The notes below the pieces were generated by a model that did no database searches, was not told the origin of the DNA, and saw only the letters and a program-made list of their open reading frames with translations. Shown here in pieces: positions 36,248 to 48,098 of a stretch of 64,000 nucleotides of DNA (positions within the stretch are counted from its first letter, which is position 1; each line of letters opens with the position of its first letter). Source of the DNA: Petrosia ficiformis (Eukaryota > Porifera > Demospongiae > Haplosclerida > Petrosiidae); NCBI GenBank assembly GCA_947044365.1, contig OX345652.1, forward strand, positions 1,209,001 to 1,273,000, written 5' to 3'. The position numbers and the translations under genes are program-made.

Positions 36248-37370
36248 ATATACAAAGACTTATCATGTACACAATATGTATTGTTTGATATACTAATTTT
36301 ATAATTATAAAGTTATCATTAATGACAATAATAGCAATAATACACTCAATATAATGTCAATGTAAAAATGAAATGTTTATTTTAACCACACAGTGGTTGC
36401 CTCAGTTGATTTAACCAATCAGAACATAATTATACATTATATCATAGATACAAGACCAATGGGACGAGTCTGAAATCTTGGTCTTATAAGACAATTTACA
36501 AAGAAGTCTAAGAGAAGCCATCCTTATTCATAATACTCCCAATATCATCAACACAGATCCTGGAGTATACTTAAAACCTACAGGTCTTCTTTCTTACAAG
36601 ACAATGCCACAGTCATGTAGCCACAACTTCCATGCCAAATGGTCTATGCCAATGTCTATGCTAAGGCTATAAATAATTTAGCTTTCTTTTTCATACTTAT
36701 GAAGACCTTCAGGTCAAAACGTCTATTATTATTTCAGTAATAAACTTCATAATACCATATTCTTTATGCTCAATAAACTTTCATCTCTTATGTGGTAGTA
36801 TTGGTATGCACGTTCCTGATTCCCTGATTAGTGATAACTTAGTTTTTAATACAAATCATTCCTGCATATAATTACATGTGTACATGTCATTTTTCATCTT
36901 TGCTACTGATAATATATAGCCTCTTCATGATGTATTCTGTTATGTGCATTCGTGACTTAGATCTATATTTGTAGTCATAACATTCCTTTGACCAAACAAA
37001 GTACATACTTAAATTTAATTATCAATTAATGATAGCATAGGGGTCGATAGGGAATGCAATGTGTGTTTCATGCAGGATGAGGCAGTCACTTGAGTGCTTG
37101 AGGTTGTATAAAAGTACACTACAGATCTTTCTGCTACACATACAAGCTACATACAGACAATCTCTGAGACGATTTGAACCATTTTAATACTGATGATAAA
37201 TTTAGACTACATATTATTATGGATATATATTTTATATATATTATATAATTATATATATACTTTTTTTTAAAACTTCAAAAATAATAGGTGTGGTGTCTTC
37301 TAATTCAATTTGGAACAGCCAAGGGAAGTTACTTCTGAAGTGAATTTTTAAGTCTCACATTTCATAAGAT
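36248..37370. other. Intergenic sequence before gene A
   Basis: No credible exon. An (AT)n patch lies at about 37215-37260. A segment near 36450-36700 has few stops in short stretches but no frame or motif I can support. Confidence 0.4.
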
Positions 37371-37371
37371 A

Positions 37372-37444
37372 GTAAGTGATACTTTGTATTAGTAATAACT
37401 TCACATAACATGTAATTATATATTTTATGTTCTCTTATTATCAG
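37372..37444 (+). other. 5'-UTR intron of gene A
   Basis: Donor GTAAGTGATA and acceptor TTATTATCAG, 73 nt, ending 10 nt before the start codon. The same short leader intron precedes B (48025-48088) and C (56019-56081). Confidence 0.6.
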
Positions 37445-37454
37445 TCAGTGAGTA

Positions 37455-40400
37455 ATGTCTAATGAAACAGTGGAAGAGATGTGCTTGAGGGCATTTGTGA
37501 ATGGGGAAAAAGAGGAAGCAATTAAATTTTTACCTTTTGTAGTCAATCCTCATGAACTAAAGGACTTTAATGAACAAACAATTCTTCATTTGGCATGTTA
37601 TCATGGATGGATCGAGATAGTAATGGAGCTCATTAATGACTATCAGTTTGATCCAATGTGTAAGGATTATGCTGGTTTTACTTTATTACATCAGGCATGT
37701 TCTCGAAAAGGAAATCTAAATATGGTACATTGCCTGATTAGTCAATTGCAGTGTAATCCAATGAGTAAGAACATTGATGGCAGCACGCCATTACATGTGG
37801 CTTGTAGAAATGGAGATATACAGATGGTTCAGTACCTTATTAGTCAATGTCGATGTAATCCAATGAGCAGGAGTTATGGAGGCAGTACTCCTCTACATAG
37901 TGCTTGTTGTTCTTCTCCACTGTGTCTTTCTGTCATTGAATATATTCTCTCTACTGGAAAGGTTGACCCTCTTGCTACAAATATACGTGGAATAACTCCA
38001 TTACAGATGGTGAATGAATCGAAAAGGAAAACTGTGAAGCAAATATTTGCTAAGTTTGGTAAAATCAAGATGTCTCATCCAGTTAATACCTATGTCAATG
38101 TAGTTCTATTGGGAAATCCTGGAGCAGGTAAGAGTACGTTAGCTCAGGTCATCATTCAGAGAGCTTGTGGTGTATTTGCTCCAATATGTGGTTTGTTTCA
38201 GTATGTAAAGGGAGTGGAGCTTTGTACAGCTGGCATAATTCCTAGTAAACTGGAACACAGAGAATTAGGAAATATTATCCTACACGATTCAGCAGGTGAA
38301 CCAGAATACTACTCCAGTCTCATTGCAGTCCTCGAGAATCTACTACATGGTTCTGCAGCTGTTTTCATTATTGTAGTTAGCTTATCCGATATGCAGGTAT
38401 GCAAACAGCTTCATCATTGGCTGACTATTGTTGAAAATGAATGTCACAAGGCATTAGATCAGTGTCATGTGATTACAGTAGCCAGTCATATTGATGAAGT
38501 CAACCAGAGGAATCTGCCAAATATCTACGGAGAGTTAGCAGAGATTTCATCATCACGACTTTCTCAACAGAGTATTGTCAATTGTGGTTTGGTACATCTT
38601 GATTGTCGTAAGCTTGTAGGTGGTGAGCTTTCATTCTTTACAACAACTTTATCCAGTGCATGTCAATCTATTCGTAGTACTAACACAAGAGAAATGAGTC
38701 TATATTGTCACATGTTGTACGCTTTACTTGAAGAGAAGAACAAGAGTGTCTACACACTAGACCAGTTAATGGCTATCTTGAGGGAATCAGATGAATATTG
38801 CCTACCCCAAGATATTGAGGAGATAACAGAGTTACTCTCCTCTCTTCATACAACTGGTCTGATTGTGTTTCTAAAGAATAACCACACACCTAGTAATTCA
38901 TGGGTAGTTGCTCGAAAGGAAATTCTTCTTACTGAAGTCAATGGAGTTCTGTTTGCTCCTGATAATTTTAAAGGACATCGTGACATAGCTAGTAATACAG
39001 GGATTATTAGTTTGTCCAGTCTATCTCAACTCTTCCCACAATATTCTTCAGATATGTTAGTTGTATTTCTTCAGTATATGGAACTGTGTCAGAAGATTAG
39101 TCAAGACTTCTTGACTTTCACTAATCTAATGATAAAAGAGGACGAATCATCAGATGAGATGAAGAGATTATTATTCTTCCCTGCTCTCATACGTGACACA
39201 GAGAGACCTCAAGAGATTCGTGAAACCTTTCAGTTCGGTTGGTGTCTTCAATGTTCTAATCCTCATCAGTTCTTTGTTCCTCGTTTCCTCCATGTTCTTC
39301 TTCTTCATCTAGCCTATTATTACGCTCTCCCAAAAAGTGAATCATCTATTCCAAATCTCCATCGTCTTTGTGATATATGGAAGAATGGAATCCATTGGTT
39401 AGACACAGAAGGAGTAGAGACTGTAGTGGAGTTAGTAGACAATAGTCAGTGTGTTGTACTCGTTATATCTTGTAAGCAAAGTTTGGAACACAACATGATA
39501 GAACATCGTAAGAATGTTGTTTCAGAGATCTTATCTCTTCAGAAACTTATATGCAGTAGTTTAGAAGTAGAGGAGTTTGTTATTGATCCTGATGACTTAG
39601 AGTATCCCATTATTAAACCATCAGAACGAACACTTTATAACATGAAGCTTATTAGCTCATGTATTATTCATCAGGAACCATGTGTTCTTGATAGTAAAGG
39701 ACATAAACATCGACTTGTACAAGAGCTACTACCATTTGAACCTTCTAATAACATATATTCTTCAGGAGGTAGGAGAGTGTCATTATTGGCAGGACGTGAC
39801 CCAGAGGTGAGCTACAATAGCAAGTTATATTGGCTATGATATGTTGATAATATTCATGTTATTATTCATATTTGTAGACACTAAGTGTATCAACTATTTC
39901 AGGAAGGTCCATAATGTCTCGGTTAGGTAAGTAGTATACTAACTTTTCCCTTACTCACTTAAGTGGAACATGTGACCAGATTGCTTAAACCAGGCTTATA
40001 GGATAAAATTGAGAATAAATTAAATTATGTTTTTGCAGGTTTCTAAACCCTCTAAGTGATAGACTTATTAAATTAGACAGCACCCTAAAATTATGGTGCT
40101 TCAACTAATTGACTGCAGAGTAGTTATTGCATGTATATATATATCCATAATAATCTGTACACCAACTGATGTTAAATCCATGTACTAACTAATAAATTCG
40201 ATATTTTAACTATTTTGTTGTATAATTATTTGTGTGTCTGTGTCAGAGTTTTTGATAAGCTCATATGGTGCACCATTGTTCCAAAGAGCTTTTTACACAG
40301 TTCTCTCTTTGGGCCAGATGGTGCAGTATTTATAATTATATTATCACTAACAGCATTAACTCATTGTTAATTGTCTCAAAATGAGTTGCCAATGGCGCAC

Positions 40401-43400
40401 ACACTAGCCATTGTTGAGCCAATTTGGCCCATGCTTCAAAACATATCAAAACCTCTGGTCTATGTATTCTGTGAAATTAATGGCGGTAGTTCAAACAAAT
40501 TATCAGTGGACCTCAAAGTATACATGGAAAAACAGTAGTAATTCTATAACTGTTGAGAAGACCTTAGTAATGGACTGCTTCTAACCAAAGACCTTAGTAG
40601 TGGACTGCTTCTAACCAAAGACCTTAGTAGTGGACTGCTTCTAACCAAAGACCTTAGTAGTGGGCTGCTTCTAACCAAATACAGTTAAGGTAGTGGCAGC
40701 TGTATGACCAACTGTGGCTCTAAGTATATTTCTGTCATGAAGGTTACTCGGGCAGAATAATAAATAAGGGGTAGGAAGATAATCCATCACAGGAAAAATG
40801 TGGAGAAACTCGTTGAAGTATTGATTATTATTATCTTGTTGCTAATAGTTATATTGCTTCCTCTCTTCTCACGTTTTAAATGTACTGTATATTGCTGTAA
40901 CATTTGTCTAGAATAGCTATTAATTAAAGTTTCTACAATTTGCTTTCTTCTGCTTCATTTTATCATGAATCTTTCATTTCGTTCATTGCACAGTGCAATT
41001 TAGATAATGCTGTGATTTCCTAGTTATTCCAATAGCTCTTCACAGTGTAAAAATCAAAGGTTTGATTAACCCAAACATAATTACTACAGTTATAATGATA
41101 TAGATGTTGTGGTCTACAGGGATATACATGCAAGACTTGTGGGCCAAAAACAGATGACATATAATTACTTCAAACATTAGTTAATCCACTCCCTAATGCC
41201 AACTTTTATATAATTATCTGCACCACAAAGTTTTCTGATGTGTGTCATGATAAATTTGTAAGGAAACATGACAGAAACTTAGTAGAATCCACTAGAAACA
41301 TGAAGACATCGCATGTTTCTCTAGAAAACATCTCATGTGTGTGTGTTTTCTTAAGTATCTACAGAGTTTCTGTCATGTTTTCTTACAGGTTTCTCTTGAC
41401 GTACATCAGGAAACCTCTTATTTTTGCAATGCTGGTTGCTATTTGAAATATTGGATAGTTGCTTGAAATTTAATTATGATATTAGGTATTGGAGGTTTGA
41501 AGGTCTACTTCTATTGTCCCACAAGTCATGTATGCAGTGGCGTAGCCAAGGGGGGCACACTGATACACATGCCCCTTCAACTGCTGACTGTGCCCTACCA
41601 ATCATGCCAAGTCAATTAGTCTCATGTTTGTGTTTTAACACCATACGTATTTCAGTAATGCGATAATTGTTTTAGCGCACCAGGGTATGCCCTACCATGC
41701 TTACTACTCTAGCTATGCTACTGCATGATGAATATATGTATAATATCTATGTAGATCACATGTTATTTATGATTTTAACTATGATAACCATTATTTTGTT
41801 AATTCTTTCACATTAACTTGCTATGGGAAATGTATATACCATAGTGTTCCCCGCAAAATTATTCAGATATCAATATGAAACATTGAGTATTTAGTGGTAT
41901 ATTCACTAAATGATAGAATACATAAGCCCAATACAATATAATTACATTAAATTATTGAGGGCATAATTTGAGTATAATAGGTCGAATAATGCAGTTATAC
42001 TCACTACATATATATGTGGAGCAACTAGGATAACATTTTTGGACTAAATGATAGTTTATTCTACAATAACCAATCAAATTGCAGATAACGTAATTAATGC
42101 ATATTTAACATGAGGATACCCCATCTAATAACAACAGATTTGGCGACAAAAGCTATCTCATTCATTTTCTTTTCAGAATCATCAGTGACATCACAACCTA
42201 ATTCTGTCACTCCTTCTCGACATGATATCACTCAATATGAAATATCTCATATCATGCCTCAAAGAAATGAGAAAGAACATGTGCCATCTCCTAAGAACAT
42301 ACTCACAAGACACTTGACTGATATAACTGATGTTGTGTTAGATCCAGAGAAATTAGCTAGTGATCTTCACTCTGCTGGTCTATTGAAATTTGATATAAAA
42401 GATAGAGTATTGTCTACATCAAGTTACCCTCGTTACGAGAAAGTCAGTATGTTACTGAATGATGTACGGAGGTTACTGAGAGGTGATAGCAATCATGAGA
42501 AATTAATAATATTTTGTGATGTACTGAAGAGACAGAATAATGAAACACTTACTGGAATTACACAAGATATGTTGAGAGAATTAGGTTAGTAAATTTATTA
42601 TACTATTTTATGTATTATACATTAACATGTATTAGAAGTTTAATTATATAGCTTTTTGTAATATATAGTTATTGTATTTAAGATTTCTGTGTGAGGATTC
42701 TGCATGTATCAATGATGTGGAGAAAAACAAAATGTTTAATTTTTAAATGAAGTAAAAGTATACCTCTGATGGCTTTATACTGAGATAGTGTTCTCATGTC
42801 TGAAACCCTTCAACCTATTATGAATGTAGTTACAATTTCCACTCTTCTTGCTACTTGTATGTCATTGGGTATTTCAGTTATAACAGTATTAGCTTTGATC
42901 AGCTTTCTTCCTTTATTATAAACACATTCCAGAGTATTAGTATATCCTTGTATAACAGGTTGTACCTAATTACTATGGGATTTACTATTATTATTAATAA
43001 TAGTATACCTTTAGCTGTTGTCTCTTCACACAGTGAGACTAGTCAGATCACTACAGGTATACTAATACAATCAACAATACTAATCTGTGTACTCACTAAC
43101 TCACTTTACTTTCAGGATCATCACACACATCAGAGTTAATTGTTCCTAATTCTCTTTTGAATATACTCACAAGACACTTGTCTGATATAACTGATGTTGT
43201 GTTAGATCCAGAGAAATTAGCTAATGATCTTCACTCTGCTGGTCTATTGAAATTTGATATAAAAGGTAGAGTATTGTCTACATCAAGTTACCCTCGTTAC
43301 GAGAAAGTCAGTATGTTACTGAATGATGTAAGAAGGTTACTGAGAGGTGATAGTGTTCGTGAGAAATTAATAATATTTTGTGATGTACTGAAGAGACAGA

Positions 43401-46048
43401 ATAATGAAACACTTACTGGAATTACACAAGATATGTTGAGAGATCTAGGTTAGTGAATTTATTATATTTATTTCATGTATTATGTATTGAAGATTGCTGT
43501 GTTAGGATTCTGCCCATATCAATAATGTGGAGAAAAACAAAATATATATAATATGTAAAATGAAGAAAAAGTATACTTCTGATAGTTTTGTAATGATCTT
43601 AGCATTCTCATGTCTGAACCCCTTCAATTTTCCACTCTCCTTCGTTTTTGTTTATCTTTGATTTTCAGTTATAACAGCATTAATTGTAGTTTCTATGATC
43701 AGCTTTCTCCCTTTGTACATGTGTAGCTTCAGCACATGTTCTATTTTGTGCCACATTGAACTGAGTCCATGGAATGATCTTTAACTATATAACTATGTAT
43801 GCAACGTGTATGTGACATAAACAGAGATATTTACAAATAATAGTTTCTTTTCATCTTGATCTATAATAATATTATTGACTAACATAATATGTACATACCA
43901 AATGACTAGTACATGTCATATCATCTGGTATATATAGTATATACTAAAACTTGATATAACCTTTATTATAACACCTGTTATTATAAGCACATTCCAGAGT
44001 ATTAGTATATCCTTGTATAACAGGTTGTACATAAGTACTATGGGATTTACTTATACTATGTTTAAAGCCTTATATATTCATTTTATGTCATGTGCTTTAC
44101 TAATAAATATACATTGTAGATCAAGATCAATATTGGTGTGGCAACAGCCAGTCATGCTGGACATTGTCTGATATATGTAGTGAATGTCTGGTAAATTGAA
44201 ACTAATCTGTACATGTATATGGGACAAGAGTGATGAAAATAGGTAGTCGGCTCAATGTTTCCACACCTCTGAAGATCAATTACCTAACAGGAAACAAATT
44301 GATATTGATTAATTATTGTTAATGTCACATTATAACCAAATGATGATTAAAATAGCTCATTAATAAATTTTAGTGAGATTAGTTCATATGTGGAAGAACC
44401 TACTTTTTAATAGTTATTAGTATATTCCTGTTATAATTTCTTTCAGTTAGAAGTATTATAGTAGTTATTATCTATACAATCCTTTCTCCTGTAGTCTAAA
44501 TTAACTGTACATTGTACTCATTAATAGCTGCTTCTATAATAATAGTATTTAAATATACTAATTATAAGATAATTGTTTTTTGTTGGATAGTGATAAAACT
44601 TACATATTTCTAATACAATCATCATCATGTTCATATTGACTACTTACCTTGAGGATCATTACTAGTGATAATTGACTAATTATTAGTTTTTATGTTGTGA
44701 TAGATTACATATATAGTTGTATACATAACATCATGCTACTATACACTACAGGATCATCAGATGTACACAGTAATAACAGTATACCTTTAGCTGTTGTCTC
44801 TTCACACAGTGAGACTAGTCAGATCACTACAGGTATACTAATACAATCAACAATACTAATCTGTGTACTCACTAACTCACTTTACTTTCAGGATCATCAC
44901 ACACATCAGAGTTAGCTGTTCCTAATTCTATCACTCCTACTCAACATGAATTACTGGACAGTACAGTACCATTACCTAATATCCAATCCATGACCTCTTC
45001 TACTTCACTTCATCGCACTACATCAAGTGTAGAAGATACTGAAAGAGACGAGAGAGAACATGAACGATCTCCTAAAAACATACCCACAAGATACTTGTCT
45101 GATATAACTGATGTTGTGTTAGATCCAGAGAAATTAGCTAATGATCTTCACTCTGCTGGTCTAATAACATTTCGTATTAAAGATAGAGTATTGACTACGT
45201 CAAGTTACCCTCGTTATGAGAAAGTCAGTATGTTACTGAATGATGTATGGAGGTTACTGAGAGGTGATAGTGATCGCGAGAAATTAATAATATTTTGTGA
45301 TGTACTGAAGAGACAGAATAATGAAACACTTACTGAAATTACACAAGATATATTGAGAGAATTAGGTTAGTGAAACGAAACTTTACTTGTACTCTCATGA
45401 TTTGATATCTTGACATCATTCAAAGGCTACATTGAAACTAATGTTTGTTAGTAACAAGTAATTATAATTTAAATGCAATAACTAATTGTTAACCAACTAG
45501 TGAACACAACTGTACTAACAATCTAACCTCAATTAAAGATATTATGTTATTGACCATATAAGGTTATCTCATCTTTTGTTCGGATTATCATAATAATAAT
45601 AGTAGGCTGTCTTTTCACACTAATGTCAGATCACTACAGGTATAGTTTAAGTAACATGTACATTTATGTTTGTATGTACATGTAAAGGTGTATGTAGTGT
45701 ACATGTATGCTGATATACACATACACCACACACACTGTTTAAAGAGAGGATACTACATTAAGCCCACTTGTAATTGTGCATACTAATTACTTACTAATCA
45801 CACATGCTAATGATTATACATAATTATCACACATGTCTCAGCTAAATCCAAGCATTCAAAAATCACTAAATTTAGTGGACTCAATTAATAGTATGCTTAA
45901 GGTACAAATGAAGCCAGTTACATTTATAAGCTAAAACTGATTATTAACCAACTAATTGTACCACAGCTGTACAATCTGACCTCAATTGAAGAGATTATGT
46001 TATTGACCATATATGGTTATCTCTTCTTTTGTTCTAGGATTATCATAA
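37455..46048 (+). CDS. Gene A: ankyrin-ROC-COR protein with up to three CARD/death-like modules
   Basis: Exons 37455-39806, 39878-39926, 42177-42584, 43116-43448, 44752-44832, 44892-45365 and 46038-46048 (GLS, stop); all junctions after the first are phase 1. Full chain would be 1235 residues. Exon 1 (784 codons): about five ankyrin repeats (residues 30-205; e.g. GSTPLHVACRNGDIQMVQYL), then a ROC GTPase with P-loop GNPGAGKS (220-227), switch-II motif HDSAGEPEYY (about 277-286) and a G4-like ASHID (about 342-346), then COR with SLYCHMLYALLEEK, TGIISLSSLSQLFPQYSSDM and FFPALIRDTERPQEI. ROC-COR proteins are GTP-dependent switches; ANK-ROC-COR-Death is the DAPK1 order without the kinase. Distal exons encode CARD-like bundles. 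Without splicing at 39807 the frame stops after 10 more codons. Paralogue of B and C. Number of modules used per transcript is unknown. Immune or death signalling is inference. Confidence 0.85.
39878..39926 (+). other. Gene A linker exon 2
   Basis: Acceptor TTTGTAG, donor GTAAGT; encodes TLSVSTISGRSIMSRL, phase 0 in, phase 1 out. Positional equivalent of ILSEPTVLGRLISHK in B and C. Confidence 0.7.
40242..40356. mobile_element. Small palindromic MITE (family M3, copy 2)
   Basis: Inverse of 21744-21866: TTTTTGATAAGCTCATATGG, TTTGGGCCAGATGGTGCAG, ending ATTATCACTAACAGC. Confidence 0.7.
40561..40680. repeat. 4 x 30-bp tandem repeat
   Basis: Four copies of ACCTTAGTAGTGGACTGCTT-CTAACCAAAG with two substitutions, in the large intron of gene A. 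Confidence 0.95.
41258..41392. repeat. Foldback: GTAAGGAAACATGACAGAAAC
   Basis: GTAAGGAAACATGACAGAAAC near 41261-41281 and the inverse GTTTCTGTCATGTTTTCTTAC near 41369-41389; GAAACATG/CATGTTTC pairs inside. Hairpin-capable intron sequence. Confidence 0.75.
41535..41723. mobile_element. Decayed hAT-like MITE, CAGTGGCGTAGCCAAG end
   Basis: Left end CAGTGGCGTAGCCAAGGGGG; inverse right end CAGTAGCATAGCTAGAG, 13 of 17 identical. CAGTGGCGTAGCC-type ends are common in hAT-derived repeats of invertebrates. Flanking 8-mers CATGTATG and CATGATGA match only in the first four bases, so the target duplication is decayed or absent. Confidence 0.5.
42177..42584 (+). other. CARD/death-like module A1 (exon)
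   Basis: Phase 1-1 exon, 408 nt. A disordered lead (TSQPNSVTPSRHD) is followed by a helical module: ILTRHLTDITDVVLDPEKLA, SDLHSAGLLKFDIKDRVLST, YEKVSMLLNDVRRLLRGD, LIIFCDVLKRQNNETLTGIT. The pattern (L-x-x-x-L-x-x-x-GL, K-x-x-x-LL-x-x-V, F-x-x-VL) is like CARD/death-fold six-helix bundles. Exon ends GAATTAG then GTTAGT: donor, or stop TAG if unspliced. Confidence 0.7.
42990..43058 (+). pseudogene. Decayed SHSETSQITT linker exon in gene A
   Basis: Keeps IPLAVVSSHSETSQITT coding and the donor GTATAC, but its 5' part with the GATCATCAGATG start is replaced by ATTATTAATAATAG. Using that AG would give phase 1 reading into a stop, so the exon is probably skipped. Confidence 0.6.
43116..43448 (+). 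other. CARD/death-like module A2 (exon)
   Basis: 333 nt, phase 1-1, short lead (SSHTSELIVPNS) then the same helical module as A1 with few changes (GRVLST; RGDSVREK; ends LRDLG). Same donor/stop overlap at the end. Confidence 0.7.
44752..44832 (+). other. Linker exon SSDVHSNNSIPLAVVSSHSE (gene A)
   Basis: 81 nt, phase 1-1; continues TSQITT. Identical in protein to the copy at 53869-53949 in B, and nearly so to 60259-60339 in C. Serine-rich and probably a flexible linker. Confidence 0.7.
44892..45365 (+). other. CARD/death-like module A3 (exon)
   Basis: 474 nt, phase 1-1. Longer lead with TTSSVEDTERDEREHERSP, then YLSDITDVVLDPEKLANDLH, SAGLITFRIKDRVLTTSSYP and the rest of the bundle. Closest in layout to B2 and C1. 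Donor/stop overlap at the end. Confidence 0.7.
45580..45640 (+). pseudogene. Decayed terminal exon copy
   Basis: GGATTATCATAATAATAATA followed by GTAGGCTGTCTTTTCACACT and GTCAGATCACTACAG: a decayed copy of the SHSETSQITT exon; the acceptor AG is lost (TTCGG). An intact-acceptor version lies at 46038. Confidence 0.5.
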
Positions 46049-47940
46049 TAATAACAGTAGGCTGTCTTTTCACACTAATGTCAGATCACTACAAGTATAT
46101 TGACCTCTGGATGTGTTGACTAGCCATTAAAGAGACACCATACCTGGTTCTCAAGGCCAGACATCTAGATAGTATTATAGAATTGAATGTTTATCAATTA
46201 ACTTCTTGTATATGTATGTTTTGATATATAATATTATAATCTTGTATATATCCATTATTTTGATACTTCTTTGTACTTCCCCTTCACTTCATCTTTTTAT
46301 CTGCTTTTTGAATTTTATCTTTTTAATGAAATTCCTTTAAATTAAAGATATTTTAGAGTTTTCTAATCTTGGGATCACCTTCAATCCATTTTAAAATTTC
46401 TAAATGTCACTTTAAAACATTTATTTCATATAGCATGTACCCAACATATATTTTATCAACAGATTCTGGTACATGATATAACCAGTCATTCATATCCAGA
46501 TATTTTGTCTGGTAGGCGCCTGAAAATATTTTGCTGGCAAATTAATTATTCATAAGGGATGTGGTCAAATCAGGAATGATGACCTTACTTTTAGTGAACA
46601 GTTTAATATAATTTATGATAAATATAAATTCATCTTGAGTAAAGCAGGGATGAATCTGTGAACTATATTTATGGAATAATTTAGTATAATCATGGGAGTT
46701 TTGTTCCTTCCTCTTCATACTTTTCAATCTCTCAGCACACTCCATTTTTATAATACTTACTTTTCTTGGAGATTATCCATTTCTCTTGTCTGCACATGAC
46801 AGTGATTAAATCACACACTATATATGTTGTAGCACTCACATGTGATCAAGAATGATCTCGTGTATAAGACACACTCACCAGTCTAGGGCTCAGACATTAT
46901 ATGAACTCTGCCTTTTGTACTCATACCCTAGTGTTACATTAATACACAGTAAAGGACGGTATAATGTATACTTATTTATTTATTAATTTAGTTCTTTATA
47001 ATATTCTTGTTTACTGGTAACTGAAGACCCACTATATATAGCTATACAAACAATCTGACCTCAATAATCTTGTTTTAGTAGTATCACTGATAATTGAATA
47101 ATAATGTGTTATGATAGATGTTATCTTATTGATTACCTCATCACACTAATAACAGTATACTGTTATAATATAGAGTACATTGAGCTACTTTGTATGACCA
47201 ATCAGATCACAGAAAGCTGTCATGTGATTAAAAATGAAGATGTTTCATAGGTGCAATAAATAAGAAACTTATTACACGTGTAATAAATGGAAGCAATGAT
47301 CTGATTGGCTGTTGGGATAATAATAAATTAATAAAACACTTGTATATAACATACATACTTTACTATGTATACATAGTTTTAATAGGGACTTGAGTATATA
47401 CAGTAAATAAAGGTCTCAAGTACATAATTGACTAGTATAATCTCAACCTTTATTAACCAGGGTCCACCCTTCTGTCACATACACTTTATACACTGCAAGA
47501 AATTCAGTTTGTAATAAGTTAGTTATTTCACATTTTCCTCACTTCTATTAGTGTAGTTACTAGTGTACAGTGGTAGTTAATAATTATGAATTTCATGTGA
47601 TCAGTAATAAATAGAACACACTTACATTAAGAGTTATCTTGGATGATGCAATAACTGTCTCAGTTTTGAAATGTACTTAGTTTAGTCAGGTGTACTACAT
47701 AACCTCAATCATTATTACATCATCCTCCTATACACATTTATATCCTCAGTAGTAAGTGTGTTATAACAATTACTATAATATTATGTATGTATATGTGTGT
47801 GTGATTGTGGTGTGTTAATGATTACTTCATTATATTGTTATAACTGTTCTGTCAATATTACTAACACACCTAATATTTGTATGACATTACTTTATGTTAT
47901 GATGTAAAATTATTATTCATTAGTATTATTAATAATTATT
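46049..47940. other. Intergenic region between genes A and B
   Basis: 3' part of gene A, then AT-rich sequence. A 67-codon minus-strand frame (46542-46745, begins MECAERLKSMKRKEQ) is unsupported by splice or family signals. At 47199-47308 GACCAATCAGATCA and TGATCTGATTGG form the ends of a small inverted-repeat element. No other genes recognised. Confidence 0.4.
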
Positions 47941-47947
47941 AATAATT

Positions 47948-48098
47948 ATTAATAACTGTTAGCTAAAGGTCATTAGTCAGACATTTGTCTCATTTTATAT
48001 TCTCTTCTAGTTCTATTATATACAGTAAGTGATATTTATTTCTTGTGATTATAATCATCTGTATTATTATTTATCTTTTCATTATCAGTTAGTGAATA
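47948..48098 (+). promoter_or_regulatory. Conserved promoter and leader intron of gene B
   Basis: GTTAGCTAAAGGTCATTAGT, CAGACATTTGTCTCATTT and TTCTATTATATACA precede a 64-nt leader intron (48025-48088; GTAAGTGATA ... TTATCAG). The same blocks stand before gene C (55935-56088), so promoter and leader were duplicated with the gene. Confidence 0.6.

Larger units (their letters stand above)
39927..42176. other. Large intron of gene A with several repeats
   Basis: Holds the M3 MITE copy (40242-40356), a 4 x 30-bp tandem repeat (40561-40680), a small foldback (about 41260-41390) and a hAT-like fragment (41535-41723). The SHSETSQITT linker exon found at this place in B and C is missing here. Confidence 0.6.

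Noticed and set aside
46542..46745. 67-codon minus-strand frame MECAERLKSMKRKEQ...
   Set aside because: No family resemblance and no neighbouring exons. Protein-like composition, but not enough to call a gene.
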